Source: Liolophura sinensis (Eukaryota; Mollusca; Polyplacophora; Chitonida; Chitonidae). Taken from it: DNA of 64,000 nt. The position numbers and the translations under genes are program-made. This document shows positions 54,002 through 64,000 of this stretch, in pieces; position 1 is the first letter of the stretch, and each line of letters starts with the position of its first letter. Location of the stretch: assembly GCF_032854445.1 (NCBI RefSeq), contig NC_088296.1, positions 17,351,485 to 17,415,484 on the forward strand, in the 5' to 3' direction. The notes beneath the pieces were generated by a model. That model saw only the letters and a list, made by a program, of their open reading frames with translations. It was not told the DNA's origin and made no database searches.

Positions 54002-54150
54002 AGGGAAGGCCACAGGGATTTTTTTAAACAATATAATCCAGCGTAAATTCCAAATGGACCTGAGGCATCCATAATTTAGATTATACAACATACAACAGTT
54101 TTCAAACAACAGTCAAGTGCGGAAATACCCAGTCTTTAGGTACACCCGAC
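54002..54150. other. Copy of the array left flank (186-330)
   Basis: Nearly identical to 186-330. At about 54157 it switches from A-type to B-type upstream sequence. Confidence 0.75.
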
Positions 54151-54400
54151 CGTGAATCTGTTTGAAGAATGTGGTTGAAGTTTATAGGTTCAAGAGTAAG
54201 TGTTTATTTTTATTCAGTCTTGTGAACCAAATGGCAGAGTTATTTCCAAGAAACTGTAACTGACTCCTGTATTATGTGGATTTATCAGTCCACGGTGTGG
54301 GTGCGGGTGTGTGTGTGAAATGTGAAATTCAAGAAATATGTTTACAAAAACACGGCTAGTACTTTACGCACTTGATATGTACCCGGGTGTTTTTATCGGC

Positions 54401-54419
54401 GACGTCGTTTACACGCAAG
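54401..54419 (+). promoter_or_regulatory. Putative core promoter of gene F
   Basis: GACGTC (54401-54406), 67 bp before the ATG. The TATA-like part reads TTTACAC here, one change from the other copies. Confidence 0.4.
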
Positions 54420-54467
54420 TAGAGTAAGCAGAACAACCAGTTCACCATTAAACTCCTCACAGGAAAG

Positions 54468-57400
54468 ATGCGGATTTCTTACCGTGTACTACTGGCTCTG
54501 TTAGCAGTGGTAGTCAGCTACCCAAAGACAGGCGCAGCTACCTCTTATGCACAATTTTTAAACCAGTTCGAGGTGCTACCTTTAGGCAGTGACAGTTTGA
54601 AGGACACGTGCTCCACTTCAGGTAGGTTTTGAGCTATGTATTTCCAGTACTTCCTCTGTGGCCGAGGCGATTAACACGCCACCGACGCACAATAAACCAG
54701 GAGCCTCTCACCAATGTGGTCGTTGTGAGTTCAAGTCAAGCTCATGCTGGTTTCCTCTACGGCCATTCGTGGGAAGATCTTCCAGAGGCCTGCGGATGGT
54801 TGTGGGTTTTCCCCGGAATCTACCCGGTTTCCTCTCTCTATAATATTGGCCGCCGTCGTACAAGTGAAATGTTCTAGAGCGCGGCGTAAAACACCAATCA
54901 AATAAATAAATATATAAAACCCACTATCATCAGATATAATAGAAACTCCATATGGTCACGTTTTCATTTAATACTTCGAGACCAGTTTCCATATCTTCCT
55001 GTGTTGGTATTATTGAATTCTTCTTTAAGCATTTTGAAATCTTTCCCAAAGATGAAAAGTTTTGCTATGTTACTTTCTGCATCTTTACTTGGTAAAAAAA
55101 GAGTTCAAGAATGGAAATACATTTCTATGTTTTAGACGGGAGACACAGGATAAGGCCTGGGTCGCGGCACACCCAGAGACCTTAAAAATCGTACGCTTTG
55201 CGCTCATCACTGCGAGGTCAGAGCAACTTAACAAACATGACTAGTTCGCACGGTGTCAGTATAATGTGGTTGCGTCGGGTGTCATGTTTGATGTCTTCGG
55301 CATGATATTTCACTCTCGGCAGCACATTGGCGGCATGAACTCACTCTGCCACAAGGGGACAAAATAGGCCAATGTATAAACACACCCAATTACTCTCGAT
55401 CGTCATATGATTTAAGAACTGCTAGGTACGACATAAAACCCCAAGCATATATGCATACATACATCCATACACGATTACATACATAAAATACGCCCTTCAC
55501 ATGACGCTGGCAGCCGCCGATATAACCTTGAAATTTGCTGTCCTTAACCAGTCGTTGGACAGTTAGGATATTCAAAATAAGTAATCTATTCTTTATGAAA
55601 CGTTACAATCAACAATAATTCGCTACACAAACATATGTGTATATAATGTTAATCTCGGCGATGTACAATAAGATTTTGCAAGCAATATCAAGAGTGTGTA
55701 AAAAAAATCGCATACATATACATGTATATCTCAGAAGATATGGAAACTGATATTGTCTTCGAAGTATTAAATGACTGTCATAACTCGTAGAGCTGTAGAT
55801 CCAGGGTCAACTCTGGGTTTAGTCAAACCTTAGACCTTAAAACAGAAAGTTGGACATTCCTCACTTGACGATCAGCATGAAGGGGATAGTGCAACGACTT
55901 GTTGACCCGTATATGTATAATGGCTAGGGAGGGGCTGCTTACTTGCCTTCTGTAAGGCGTTTCAGTGAAGTAGCACTAGAAATCCGTAATGCAACAAGGA
56001 GGCACATTATATGCACTCTAAGGATTCCTTCGTCGTCATATGACTGAAAAATTGTTAACTACGACATTAAACCCAAAGCACTCACTCAATAAAAATCGAA
56101 ATCAGATCTCAAGTCCTAGCAAAATACAGAATGAATTCAATCACAGATATATAGCTATGTGACATTTTATCTTATATCCGACATGTAGCAAATAAGCTGA
56201 TCAACCCAGGTTGTGCCTGATGAGTTACCTGTTCATCATTTGTAGAGCCCCACATGTTTGATGGTTGTATCTATCCATCAGACTGTGCAGATGTTCACAA
56301 TTGTGACCACACCAAGAGCGGAGTTTACCGAGTGTTTCCGTTTGGAGTCGGATCAGGCTTCCTGGTGTATTGCGATATGGTAACCAACGGAGGTGGCTGG
56401 CTGGTGAGTTGTATTAGCCATTTCATAAAAATAAGTTTACACCTTACTGACTGAAGAAGCTTGTATGAAGTTAACCGAGCGCTATGTCAGACCTCATGTT
56501 ATATGCCATCTCTAAAGGCCCAATGTGGTTAAATATTTCCAAATTTTTCCGAACATTGATCCTTCGTCATTTTCTTTGACAGCATCGTTTTATAGTATAG
56601 TTGTATACTTAAAGTAAACCCCCATGTTCGCTAAAAGTAGGGTACCGGAATGTATAAACCCTTCTACTGTCTCATTGCTACTAATGTCGTAACTGCGACA
56701 TTGGAGGACATTTGCAATATTAGGGAGAGGTTTGTTGCAGAAGTCGTCCCTCATATCGTCTTACGGATAGGTAGAGTTACTCCACTGACCGTAAATTTCA
56801 TTCTGTATATATAATGTGTGTGTGGGCTCTATCGTGTCAGTGTGAATGCATGAATTATCACAGCAAATGTAGTTTACTCATCAAATAGTGAATGGTGAAT
56901 TATCACCCCAGCTGAAGCTAGTTAGCCCATATGTAACTGAATGAAATATCAGAGCAAATACAGCTGGCCGGCTTAACTGTAAATGACTACATTACCTCAG
57001 CAAGATTAGAAAGCATTAAGTCTCTGGCTGAATCAAAGAATTATCAGAGCAAATGCCAATGACTAAACCGTCTGTAAATCATCAATAATCGCCGCTAATT
57101 TAGCTAATTAACCCGTTAGTGAGTTATGGATTTTCACAGCAAATGTAGATGACCGGCTTAACTGTCAATGGCAAAGAACACTGACGGTTCATAGATATAT
57201 TATCAGGTAAATGAGGTTTCTTCAAATGTCTACAGGTGTTTCAGAGACGACAAGACGGATCCGGGGACTTCACACGAATGTGGCAGAGATTTAAGGATGG
57301 TTTCGGAAACATTTACCAGGAGTTTTGGTTGGGTAAGAAAATTTTAAATCCACATAGATATTTGCAAGATTGCTATTAGCAGAACCCCATATTCATATCT

Positions 57401-58950
57401 TCTTTTGTTAGTAAAGTGCTACAATGTTTGTTTTACAAGTTATATTGACCATCTGGCCAGATGTTAAAACAAGATCCTATTTCAGCAAGAATGTCTAGTA
57501 AAGCCTAAACTTGATTTTACCAAGATCACTTGTGTGACTATTGCTTGGATCTAAGCCTTTCTTCCGTGACTGGATGGACAAGGTGTCGTGTGTGGTTTCC
57601 TGCCTGTTACTGACACCATGTATGACGCCTCGTCCATCCAGTCACGAATTACAGACACCAGTCATGACTCCTTCCCCACCCAGCAACGAATTACTATCAC
57701 AACACATGACAAATTGTCCATCCAGACACTGATTGTTGAAACCAGACACGACATTTTTTCCACCGAGTTACGGATAATTGACGCTGGACTTGACGCTTTG
57801 CCCGCCCGATCACGGATTACTGACACAACACACGACACCTTGTCCATCAAGTTAGTGGGCAAGGTGTCATACCTAGTGTTAGTAATTCGTGACTGGACGG
57901 ACAAAGGTGTCAAACGTAGTGTCAATAATTTGTGACTGGGTGGGCAAGATGTTAACCCTAGTGTCAGTAATGCCCATACATAAAATAACTTCAAGCCTCC
58001 TTTTAGAATATTTTCTTTTCTTAGGACTGGAGAAATTACATTTGTTAACATCACAGCGTCACTATGAGTTGATGATCAACATCGCAAACTATAGCGGGAA
58101 CAGCTTCCACGCTATTTGCAGCAGATTTCGCATATCGGGAGAGAGGCAAAAATTCCGGCTGATGTTGGGAAGCTATTCAGGAACAGCAGGTAAGTTAATG
58201 ACAATAGATGATAAGGGATACGCTGTTCATGGACAGAGCTCCTCTGTGAGCGAGGGGATTAGCGCTCCAGCGCGGCGCAATGACCCAGGAACCTCTCACT
58301 AATTTTCGTCCTACCCCATCTCATCCTGCCTTCCTCTACGGCAATCGCGCTCTGTCCGGTTTCCCCATACTTTAGAATGTCTGGTTTCCCCATACCTAAG
58401 AATTTCTGACTCAAACAATGGCGGTGGATGGAAGATACTCGATTGCCCGTGTTAAACCGTTAACCTATGGCAATCTGCTAACGAACTTTCCCACAGGTGA
58501 CGTAAACATTTCAACACCATATTAATGGATGACAATAACAAGACTAGAGTTTTTACGCCGTACCTTGTACGCCGAGTGTCGTCGACCAGCTCTTGTTATC
58601 AAAACCCAGCAAATAGTGTCGAGTAGCAAGAGATTTATGTAATAAAATTCCAGAAATAAAAATCTCGATTCTTTAATCTTACAGTAGATGCAATGACCCA
58701 CCACAATGGATACCAGTTTAGCACTCCGGATAGTGACAACGACGCATCGGAAACTCAACACTGCGCCGACATATACAAAACTGGCTGGTGGTACAGGGCC
58801 TGTCATCGTAGTAACCTGAACGGAGAGTATGTTCAAGCTGGCGGGAAACCACGGTTAGAATACTCCGGAATAGCAGGAGTCTACTTGTTAGAAAACTACG
58901 GACATTTACAGTTTGTAGAGATGAAGATCCGACCTGTGGGGAACTCGTAG
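54468..58950 (+). CDS. Secreted fibrinogen-related lectin, copy F (intact, twin of B)
   Basis: Exons: 54468-54621, 56246-56403, 57236-57332, 58025-58189, 58685-58950; 279 aa in frame. The signal peptide is [16 protein letters not shown]. Exon 3 is identical to that of B, including GSGDF. In contrast, exon 5 differs from B at 12 of 88 residues, nearly all by replacement changes: [13 protein letters not shown] instead of [29 protein letters not shown] instead of [16 protein letters not shown], and FVEM instead of FAEM. The first patch equals copy A and the later ones resemble copy E. The calcium loop, both conserved disulfides and the terminal MKIRP are kept. B and F probably differ in ligand specificity. 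The AATAAA is at 59369. Confidence 0.86.
54655..54917 (+). mobile_element. SINE-1, intron 1 of F
   Basis: Head TGGCCGAGGCGATTAACACG, B-box GAGTTCAAGTC, body, AATCAAATAAATAAATAT tail; ortholog of 6527-6793. Confidence 0.82.
55130..55490 (+). mobile_element. SINE-2, intron 1 of F
   Basis: Matches 7008-7350 with few changes; CATA tail short. Confidence 0.65.
55785..56091 (+). mobile_element. SINE-3, intron 1 of F
   Basis: Matches 7661-7979 except for a short deletion near 55980. Confidence 0.65.
56848..57182. repeat. Degenerate about 45-bp tandem repeat, intron 2 of F
   Basis: Near-identical to the block in B. Confidence 0.55.
57560..57975. repeat. Inverted 42-bp repeat array, intron 3 of F
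   Basis: Same arms and switch point as in B, with a few substitutions. Confidence 0.68.
58258..58385 (+). mobile_element. SINE-1 fragment, intron 4 of F
   Basis: CCAGCGCGGCGCAATGACCC and reduced body. The sequence just after it is closer to D than to B. Confidence 0.5.
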
Positions 58951-60694
58951 ATAGATTTAGGACAGATCTGTTCAAAGGTGCATGAAAAAGATCTCAAGAA
59001 CCAACATTATGTTTTCACATGAAATGAAGAAGACTTTACCGAACAAGAGAAAAAATTGGTGACTTAGGTGTATTTTATATATCTTAATAAGCCAGTCTAT
59101 TTGGTGCATTTTTCCCTCAACGGTCGGACATACCGTTAACATGGGACTACCTTAGCCCAGTTCGGGCTATGCCCCCCTCCCCCCACAAGAAAGCTGTTTT
59201 TACAAATATCACTGGTGACGTTACCACAGCAGCCAACATCCTTTCCAGGTTAACTGCTAAGGCCTTAGGAAAACCATAGCTGAAAACCATTTTCACATCG
59301 CAAAAAGAAAACTGAGAAAGTTTTTGTATTTTTATATGTTAGCACCCATCCTAAACTGTATATTAAGAAATAAATCCGAACAGTTGTATGTACATTCAAA
59401 TAAATAATATCTTAATATTGAACAGAAATGCTGTTGTTTGAATGTATTCTGTTATCATAACTTTGTACTGTGTCATTTCCGTGCTCTCCGTCCACCAATA
59501 TTGTTTTCAGAGCCATCACCGTTGACGTTACCCCCACAGATTACGTATTTTTGATGCTGACTGCTGAGGCTTTAAGGAAGATTTTTTTGTAATTCTATAT
59601 ATTAGGCATCATCCTAAATTCTATACTAGGAAGTACAACCCGAGTGTTTCATGTCTTCTTAAATAGCTCTACAAGATTATACTTGGGCACCGTGGATTTG
59701 TCAGCTAAATGCTACATTATATTTTGCCTCAAGTAATGTAAAACAAGCCTAACAACTATTGAAAATATAAACATGCATACAGCGTTTAAAATTAAATAAT
59801 TAAAAAAGACCCTGATTCAGATTTAAAATATATTTACTTATGGAGTAATGAAAACGGGCAAGAACACGGGGCAATAACAAACGACCATCCGCAGGTTGCT
59901 GGCAAAAACCTTATGGTGTACGACAGGAAGTTCCAAGAATATTCGTTGAACTGTCTCCATCTTGACATGTGGTGTCCAGTATAAGTTTAGGTCAAACCCT
60001 TGGCAGCTTGATGTAAACATGTTCCAGCTGATCATAAAGTGTTTATCTTGATGAAAAGACAGCCAATAACATGTTATTTAGCCAGAGGAGTTGAAACAAG
60101 CCTAAACTGCCACATCCATGTTTTTTTTTCTGGCGTGCATGATGATGGAATTCTTACAGGACCACGGGATACGTTATGTTGTAGAGTAAACGAGAGCACA
60201 CATGCTTAGAAATCAAGATATGCGTCGGATGACGTCAGCTTAAATAGATGCGTTATTACGATATAGAGATAACCTAACTGGTTAAACATGATTACATGAT
60301 GGCGCTTTTGATTATATGTAATTTTCCTTAATTCAAACTGTGATATCTTGATTATGCAACCGTACAAATAAACATGACACAGTCTACGTTTTAAACTGTA
60401 CGTGGAACATTTTATCAATTTGCTCTGGTATCGTCTTTTCCACACCACACATAACAATTCAGTCGGAGAGGGACTTTGCTAACATGCATATAGTTATACA
60501 AACTAGACACAGTGTGTTAGAAAATGGGAGTTGCAGTGAGCTAACTCCATACATACATGGAGGTATAGTTGTATTGAAGCAAGTGCAAACGTTGTCCGTT
60601 GACAAAATACACTGCGTAGATCGATTTGAAAATACAACCAAACGGAAGGGTAAGCAAATTTTGAAGCTATGGTACGACCAAATAGTTCAATACA
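58951..60694. other. 3' region of F and intergenic F-G
   Basis: Parallel to 10842-12584. No coding or RNA feature. Confidence 0.5.
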
Positions 60695-60875
60695 TATTTA
60701 ATTTCATTCGTGTTTTATGCTGTGCTCAAGAATATTTTAACACGGCGGCCAGCATTATAGTTCGGGATGTCTGGGGGCGGGATAAATAGGCAGATCCTTT
60801 TGAGAAACTCACGGCCATCAGCAGACCTCCCCTAGTGCGGGCAGAGAGGAAACCAACATGTGATGTCACGATAGT
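60695..60875 (-). mobile_element. SINE-1 fragment, upstream of gene G
   Basis: Ortholog of the eroded copy at 12585-12770. Confidence 0.55.
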
Positions 60876-61278
60876 GCAAAGCAATAACACCATGGTGCGT
60901 GACGAGAAAAAAACGATGTGATGTAGTTTTACCCAACATGTAGTACATATATGTCTTCTTACAACAGTTTAGTGCTTGAATACCCAGTCTTTGCGTACGC
61001 CCGACCGTGTATCAGCCTGTGTCCAATACGCTGTGACCTGTCAGAAGAATGCGGTTGAAGTGTATAAGTTCAATAGTAAGTGTTTATTTTTATTCAGCCT
61101 TGTGAACCAGATGGCAGAGTTATTTCCAAGAAACTGTAACTGACTCCTGTATTATGTGGATTTATCAGTCGATGGTGTGGGTGCGTGTGTGTGTGAAATG
61201 TGAAATTCAAGGAATATGTTTACAAAAACACGGCCAGTAATTGACAGAGTTAATATGTAGCCCGGTGTTTTTATCGGC

Positions 61279-61297
61279 GACGTCGTTTATACGCGAG
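61279..61297 (+). promoter_or_regulatory. Putative core promoter of gene G
   Basis: GACGTC (61279-61284) plus TTTATAC, 67 bp before the ATG. Confidence 0.45.
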
Positions 61298-61345
61298 AAG
61301 AGTAAGCTGTACAACCAGTTCACCATTAGCTTCTAACAGTAAAAG

Positions 61346-61499
61346 ATGGGGATTTCTTACCGTGTACTACTGGCTCTGCTAGCAGTGGTAGTCAGCTACC
61401 CAAAGACAGGTGCAGCTTACTCTTATGGACAGTTTTTAAATCAGTTCGAGGTACTACCTTTAGGCAATGAGAGTTTGAAGGATACGTGCTCCACTTCAG
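61346..61499 (+). CDS. Fibrinogen-related lectin, copy G (exon 1 only in window)
   Basis: First coding exon, 51 codons plus 1 nt, with a GTAGGT donor. It encodes a clean signal peptide ([16 protein letters not shown]) and a linker ending [11 protein letters not shown]. It is nearly the same as exon 1 of C and is followed by the same SINE and LINE, so G is the twin of C. Exons 2-5 should lie past the window end, about 4 to 7 kb on by analogy with C. Confidence 0.7.
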
Positions 61500-61552
61500 G
61501 TAGGTTTTGAGCTATGTATGTGCAGTATTTCCTTCGTAGTCAAACTCACCAG

Positions 61553-61815
61553 AGGCCTCCTTGGCAGAGGTGATTCGGACGCTAACGAGGCGCAATGACC
61601 CAGGAGCTGCTCATCAATGTTGTCGCTGTGAGTTCAAGTCCAGCTCATGCTAGCTTCCACTGCGGTCATTCGTGTGAAGATCTTCCAGAGACTTTTGGAT
61701 GGTAATAGGTTTCCCCCTAACACTCCCCGGACTCACTTCCTTCATATTGGCCGCCGTCGTACAAGTGAAATATTCTAGAGTGCGGCGTAAAACACCAATC
61801 AAATAAGTAAATAAA
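61553..61815 (+). mobile_element. SINE-1, intron 1 of G
   Basis: Retains GAGGCCTCCTTGGCAGAGG and CTAACGAGGCGCAATGACCC, more of the head than its twin in C. Confidence 0.72.
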
Positions 61816-62012
61816 TCAAACTAGCTAACATCCGATATAACAGAAACTCTATATGATCACATTTTTATTAAATATTTCAAAAACAATGTCGGTTTCCAAA
61901 TCCTCCGCTGTTGGTATTATTGAATTCTTCTTTAAGCATTTTGAAATCTTTCCCGCATTTGTGAATTTTTCGTCCCTTACTTTCTACTTCTTTACTTGGG
62001 AATTTGCAAATT

Positions 62013-64000
62013 TTTCTTCGAAAAGCTTCGAAATGTGTTTGTAAACCAGACGATCTCGGATACTATTCATGTTCTCTGCAGAAGGGGACGTATTTGTGCC
62101 AATCTGTTCTGGAAAAATGTCGATCAGATATATCTGGACAAGGTACACCAAGTCGCCATATCAGCTCTAAACAACGGGTCACAGGTAGGACAAAAGGACA
62201 GAAATGCCTGGCACTCACTGTATTGCTAATTGCTGGGGATATTAACCCTAACCCAGGCTCCGAACAAGACCTGTGCGGTTCATGCATGAACCAAGTCAAT
62301 TTTGTGTGAGCTTTGCAAAGACCGGTTCCACGTAAACTGTATATACCCAGGAAAAAGTGACTTCGTCACTGGTAATGAATGGTTATGTAACTTGTGTAGA
62401 CAACCGCTGAACGGTTGACGTTACCTAATGACACAGGACGGCAACATGTAGGTAGGCCAGTTTCAGTACTGGAGAGTTCTGATCCCTGTGAAACTCACTC
62501 AATGTGCAAAACATGTGAAAATGTCTCACCGAGTGACCATATTTGTCAATATATCAACTGTGATAAGAACTGGCATACGACCTGCTGGTCTGTTGCTGAG
62601 AATGAATGCATTGGCCTTAGCGAATTAGACGATGATAAGTGGGCGGAAAGGATATGTCAAATGTGTTTTGCTTCTATTGTATCCCCAAACGAAACAGATA
62701 AAACAACCCCTGGGACAGATGTAACCTTCTGAAAGGCCTGTGGATAGGCCATTTGAACATAAGACGTATAATGACAAGAGGAAAGATCCATCAGCTCACA
62801 CTTATGCGAAGGACATGGGAATTCGACAAACAGTGTATCACGGAAAGTAAACTAAATAACATGATCGATGACAATGACGTGTGTCTACCCGGCTATGACT
62901 CCCCATACAGGGGATATAGTTATAGGACCCAGAATAACGGTGGTGGGATACTTGTGTACGTCAAGTCCGGACTTCGAGCTTCACACAAGAACAGATTACA
63001 CCTCTGCTCAGCGGATGTGGAATGTTTTACGAATTAAATGTTTCAGCTAGGTACAAAGACAATCCTCATAACAACCGTATACACACCACCTGACTCATCA
63101 GTCGACTGTTTCAATCGGTTCGAGGCTGTTGTGGAAAAATATGGGAAGGACATACAACTCCAATATTTACTGGTGACTTCAATGTGGATTTAATGAAACA
63201 AACCAAAACGACAGACTATTGCAAACTTTAGAAATGTATAACTTTAGTCAGGTGGTAAATTTCCCAACTAGGGTTACTGAAACTACGGATACTTTGATAG
63301 ACCATATATACATTACCGAACCAGAGGTGTTAGCTGATAGGGGCGTAGTTCTTGCTGGAATAAGACCTCCATCTTGTTTAAATTGTAAAAAAATCTCGTA
63401 AACAGCACCAGAGCTCCCATATGAGTGTTAAGTATCGTAATTATAAACAGCATAAATTTCAACAAGATTTACAAAATATTTCTTAGAGTGTAATCAAAGG
63501 ATTTGACGACCCTAATGACACGTGGTACGCGTTTAAAAAAACGGTACTGCTCAGTGTTGTAGATGAGCACGCTCCACTAAAGGAGCGGCGGATCCGTCCT
63601 CATGTTTTAAACTGGATTACAGACGAACTTCTTTCGAAAATTCACACACGTGGTCACATGTGCAAAACGGCCATGGATTTTAAGCATGAAATGGACTGGA
63701 AAATCTATCGTGCTCAACGAAATCGTGTCCTTGGACTACTTTGAAAAACGAAGTGCGAATTTGTGTCCAAACACAGAGAAGAATCAGAGGGCAATTCGAA
63801 GGAAGTGTGGAAACCCCTAAAGAACATTCTGCCTAATGAAGCTAAAATATCCTCTGATTTCTTAAATGTAGGGGGCGATACCATATGTAAAAAACCTGAC
63901 ATCGTGAACTGTTTTATTGAATAGTTTAGCAGTATAGGCAAGGAAATTGGCAAAGGTTTAAATAAAAGTTTGCCACAAATAAAAAATTTATTTATTTATT
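62013..64000 (+). mobile_element. Second LINE copy, intron 1 of G (cut by window end)
   Basis: Twin of 13895-15880. It shows the 2A-like GDINPNPGS (62235-62261), both PHD-type fingers (the second at 62508-62680) and the endonuclease, with a less damaged stretch at 62753-63037 ([20 protein letters not shown] without the stop seen in the first copy). It shares the same frameshift in the first finger. The nested SINE begins at about 63985. Confidence 0.85.

Overview
This is eukaryotic genomic DNA, most probably from a marine mollusc. The evidence is intron-split genes with GT/AG borders, tRNA-derived SINEs, a decayed non-LTR retrotransposon, long (CATA)n microsatellites and a 200-N scaffold gap. 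The mollusc assignment is an inference: the SINE 3' bodies look like those I associate with molluscs, and fibrinogen-related lectins are often expanded there. No bacterial, phage or CRISPR features are visible.

The main content is a tandem array of paralogous genes, each encoding a secreted protein made only of a signal peptide, a short linker and a fibrinogen-related domain (FReD). The five-exon layout has constant phases: exon 1 (154 nt, signal peptide), exon 2 (158 nt, ends phase 0), exon 3 (97 nt, ends phase 1), exon 4 (165 nt, phase 1-1) and exon 5 (266 nt, calcium site and ligand pocket). A full copy makes 279 aa. From left to right: A (648-4842, altered C-terminus), B (6319-10841, intact), C (13238-22420, intact, with a LINE and microsatellite in intron 1), D (26798-30640, exon 4 broken), E (34982-39297, frameshifted, exons 3 and 5 fused), relic E' (39791-40736), F (54468-58950, intact) and G (61346 to beyond the window, exon 1 only).

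From 41.3 to 53.4 kb the array is interrupted by non-array DNA with no convincing gene. It holds several minisatellites (one built of tRNA-like units), an inverted-repeat foldback element and SINEs. From 53.7 kb to the end, the sequence repeats the left part of the window: the left flank of A, then B and C including the nested LINE/SINE, as F and G, about 48.1 kb apart. This is a segmental duplication or an unpurged alternative haplotype.

The proteins would be secreted, calcium-dependent, ficolin/tachylectin-type recognition lectins. The closest pair (B and F) has identical exon 3 and near-identical introns but many replacement changes in exon 5. This points to gene conversion and possibly selection on the binding face. 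All functional statements are inferred from domain recognition; no database search was possible.
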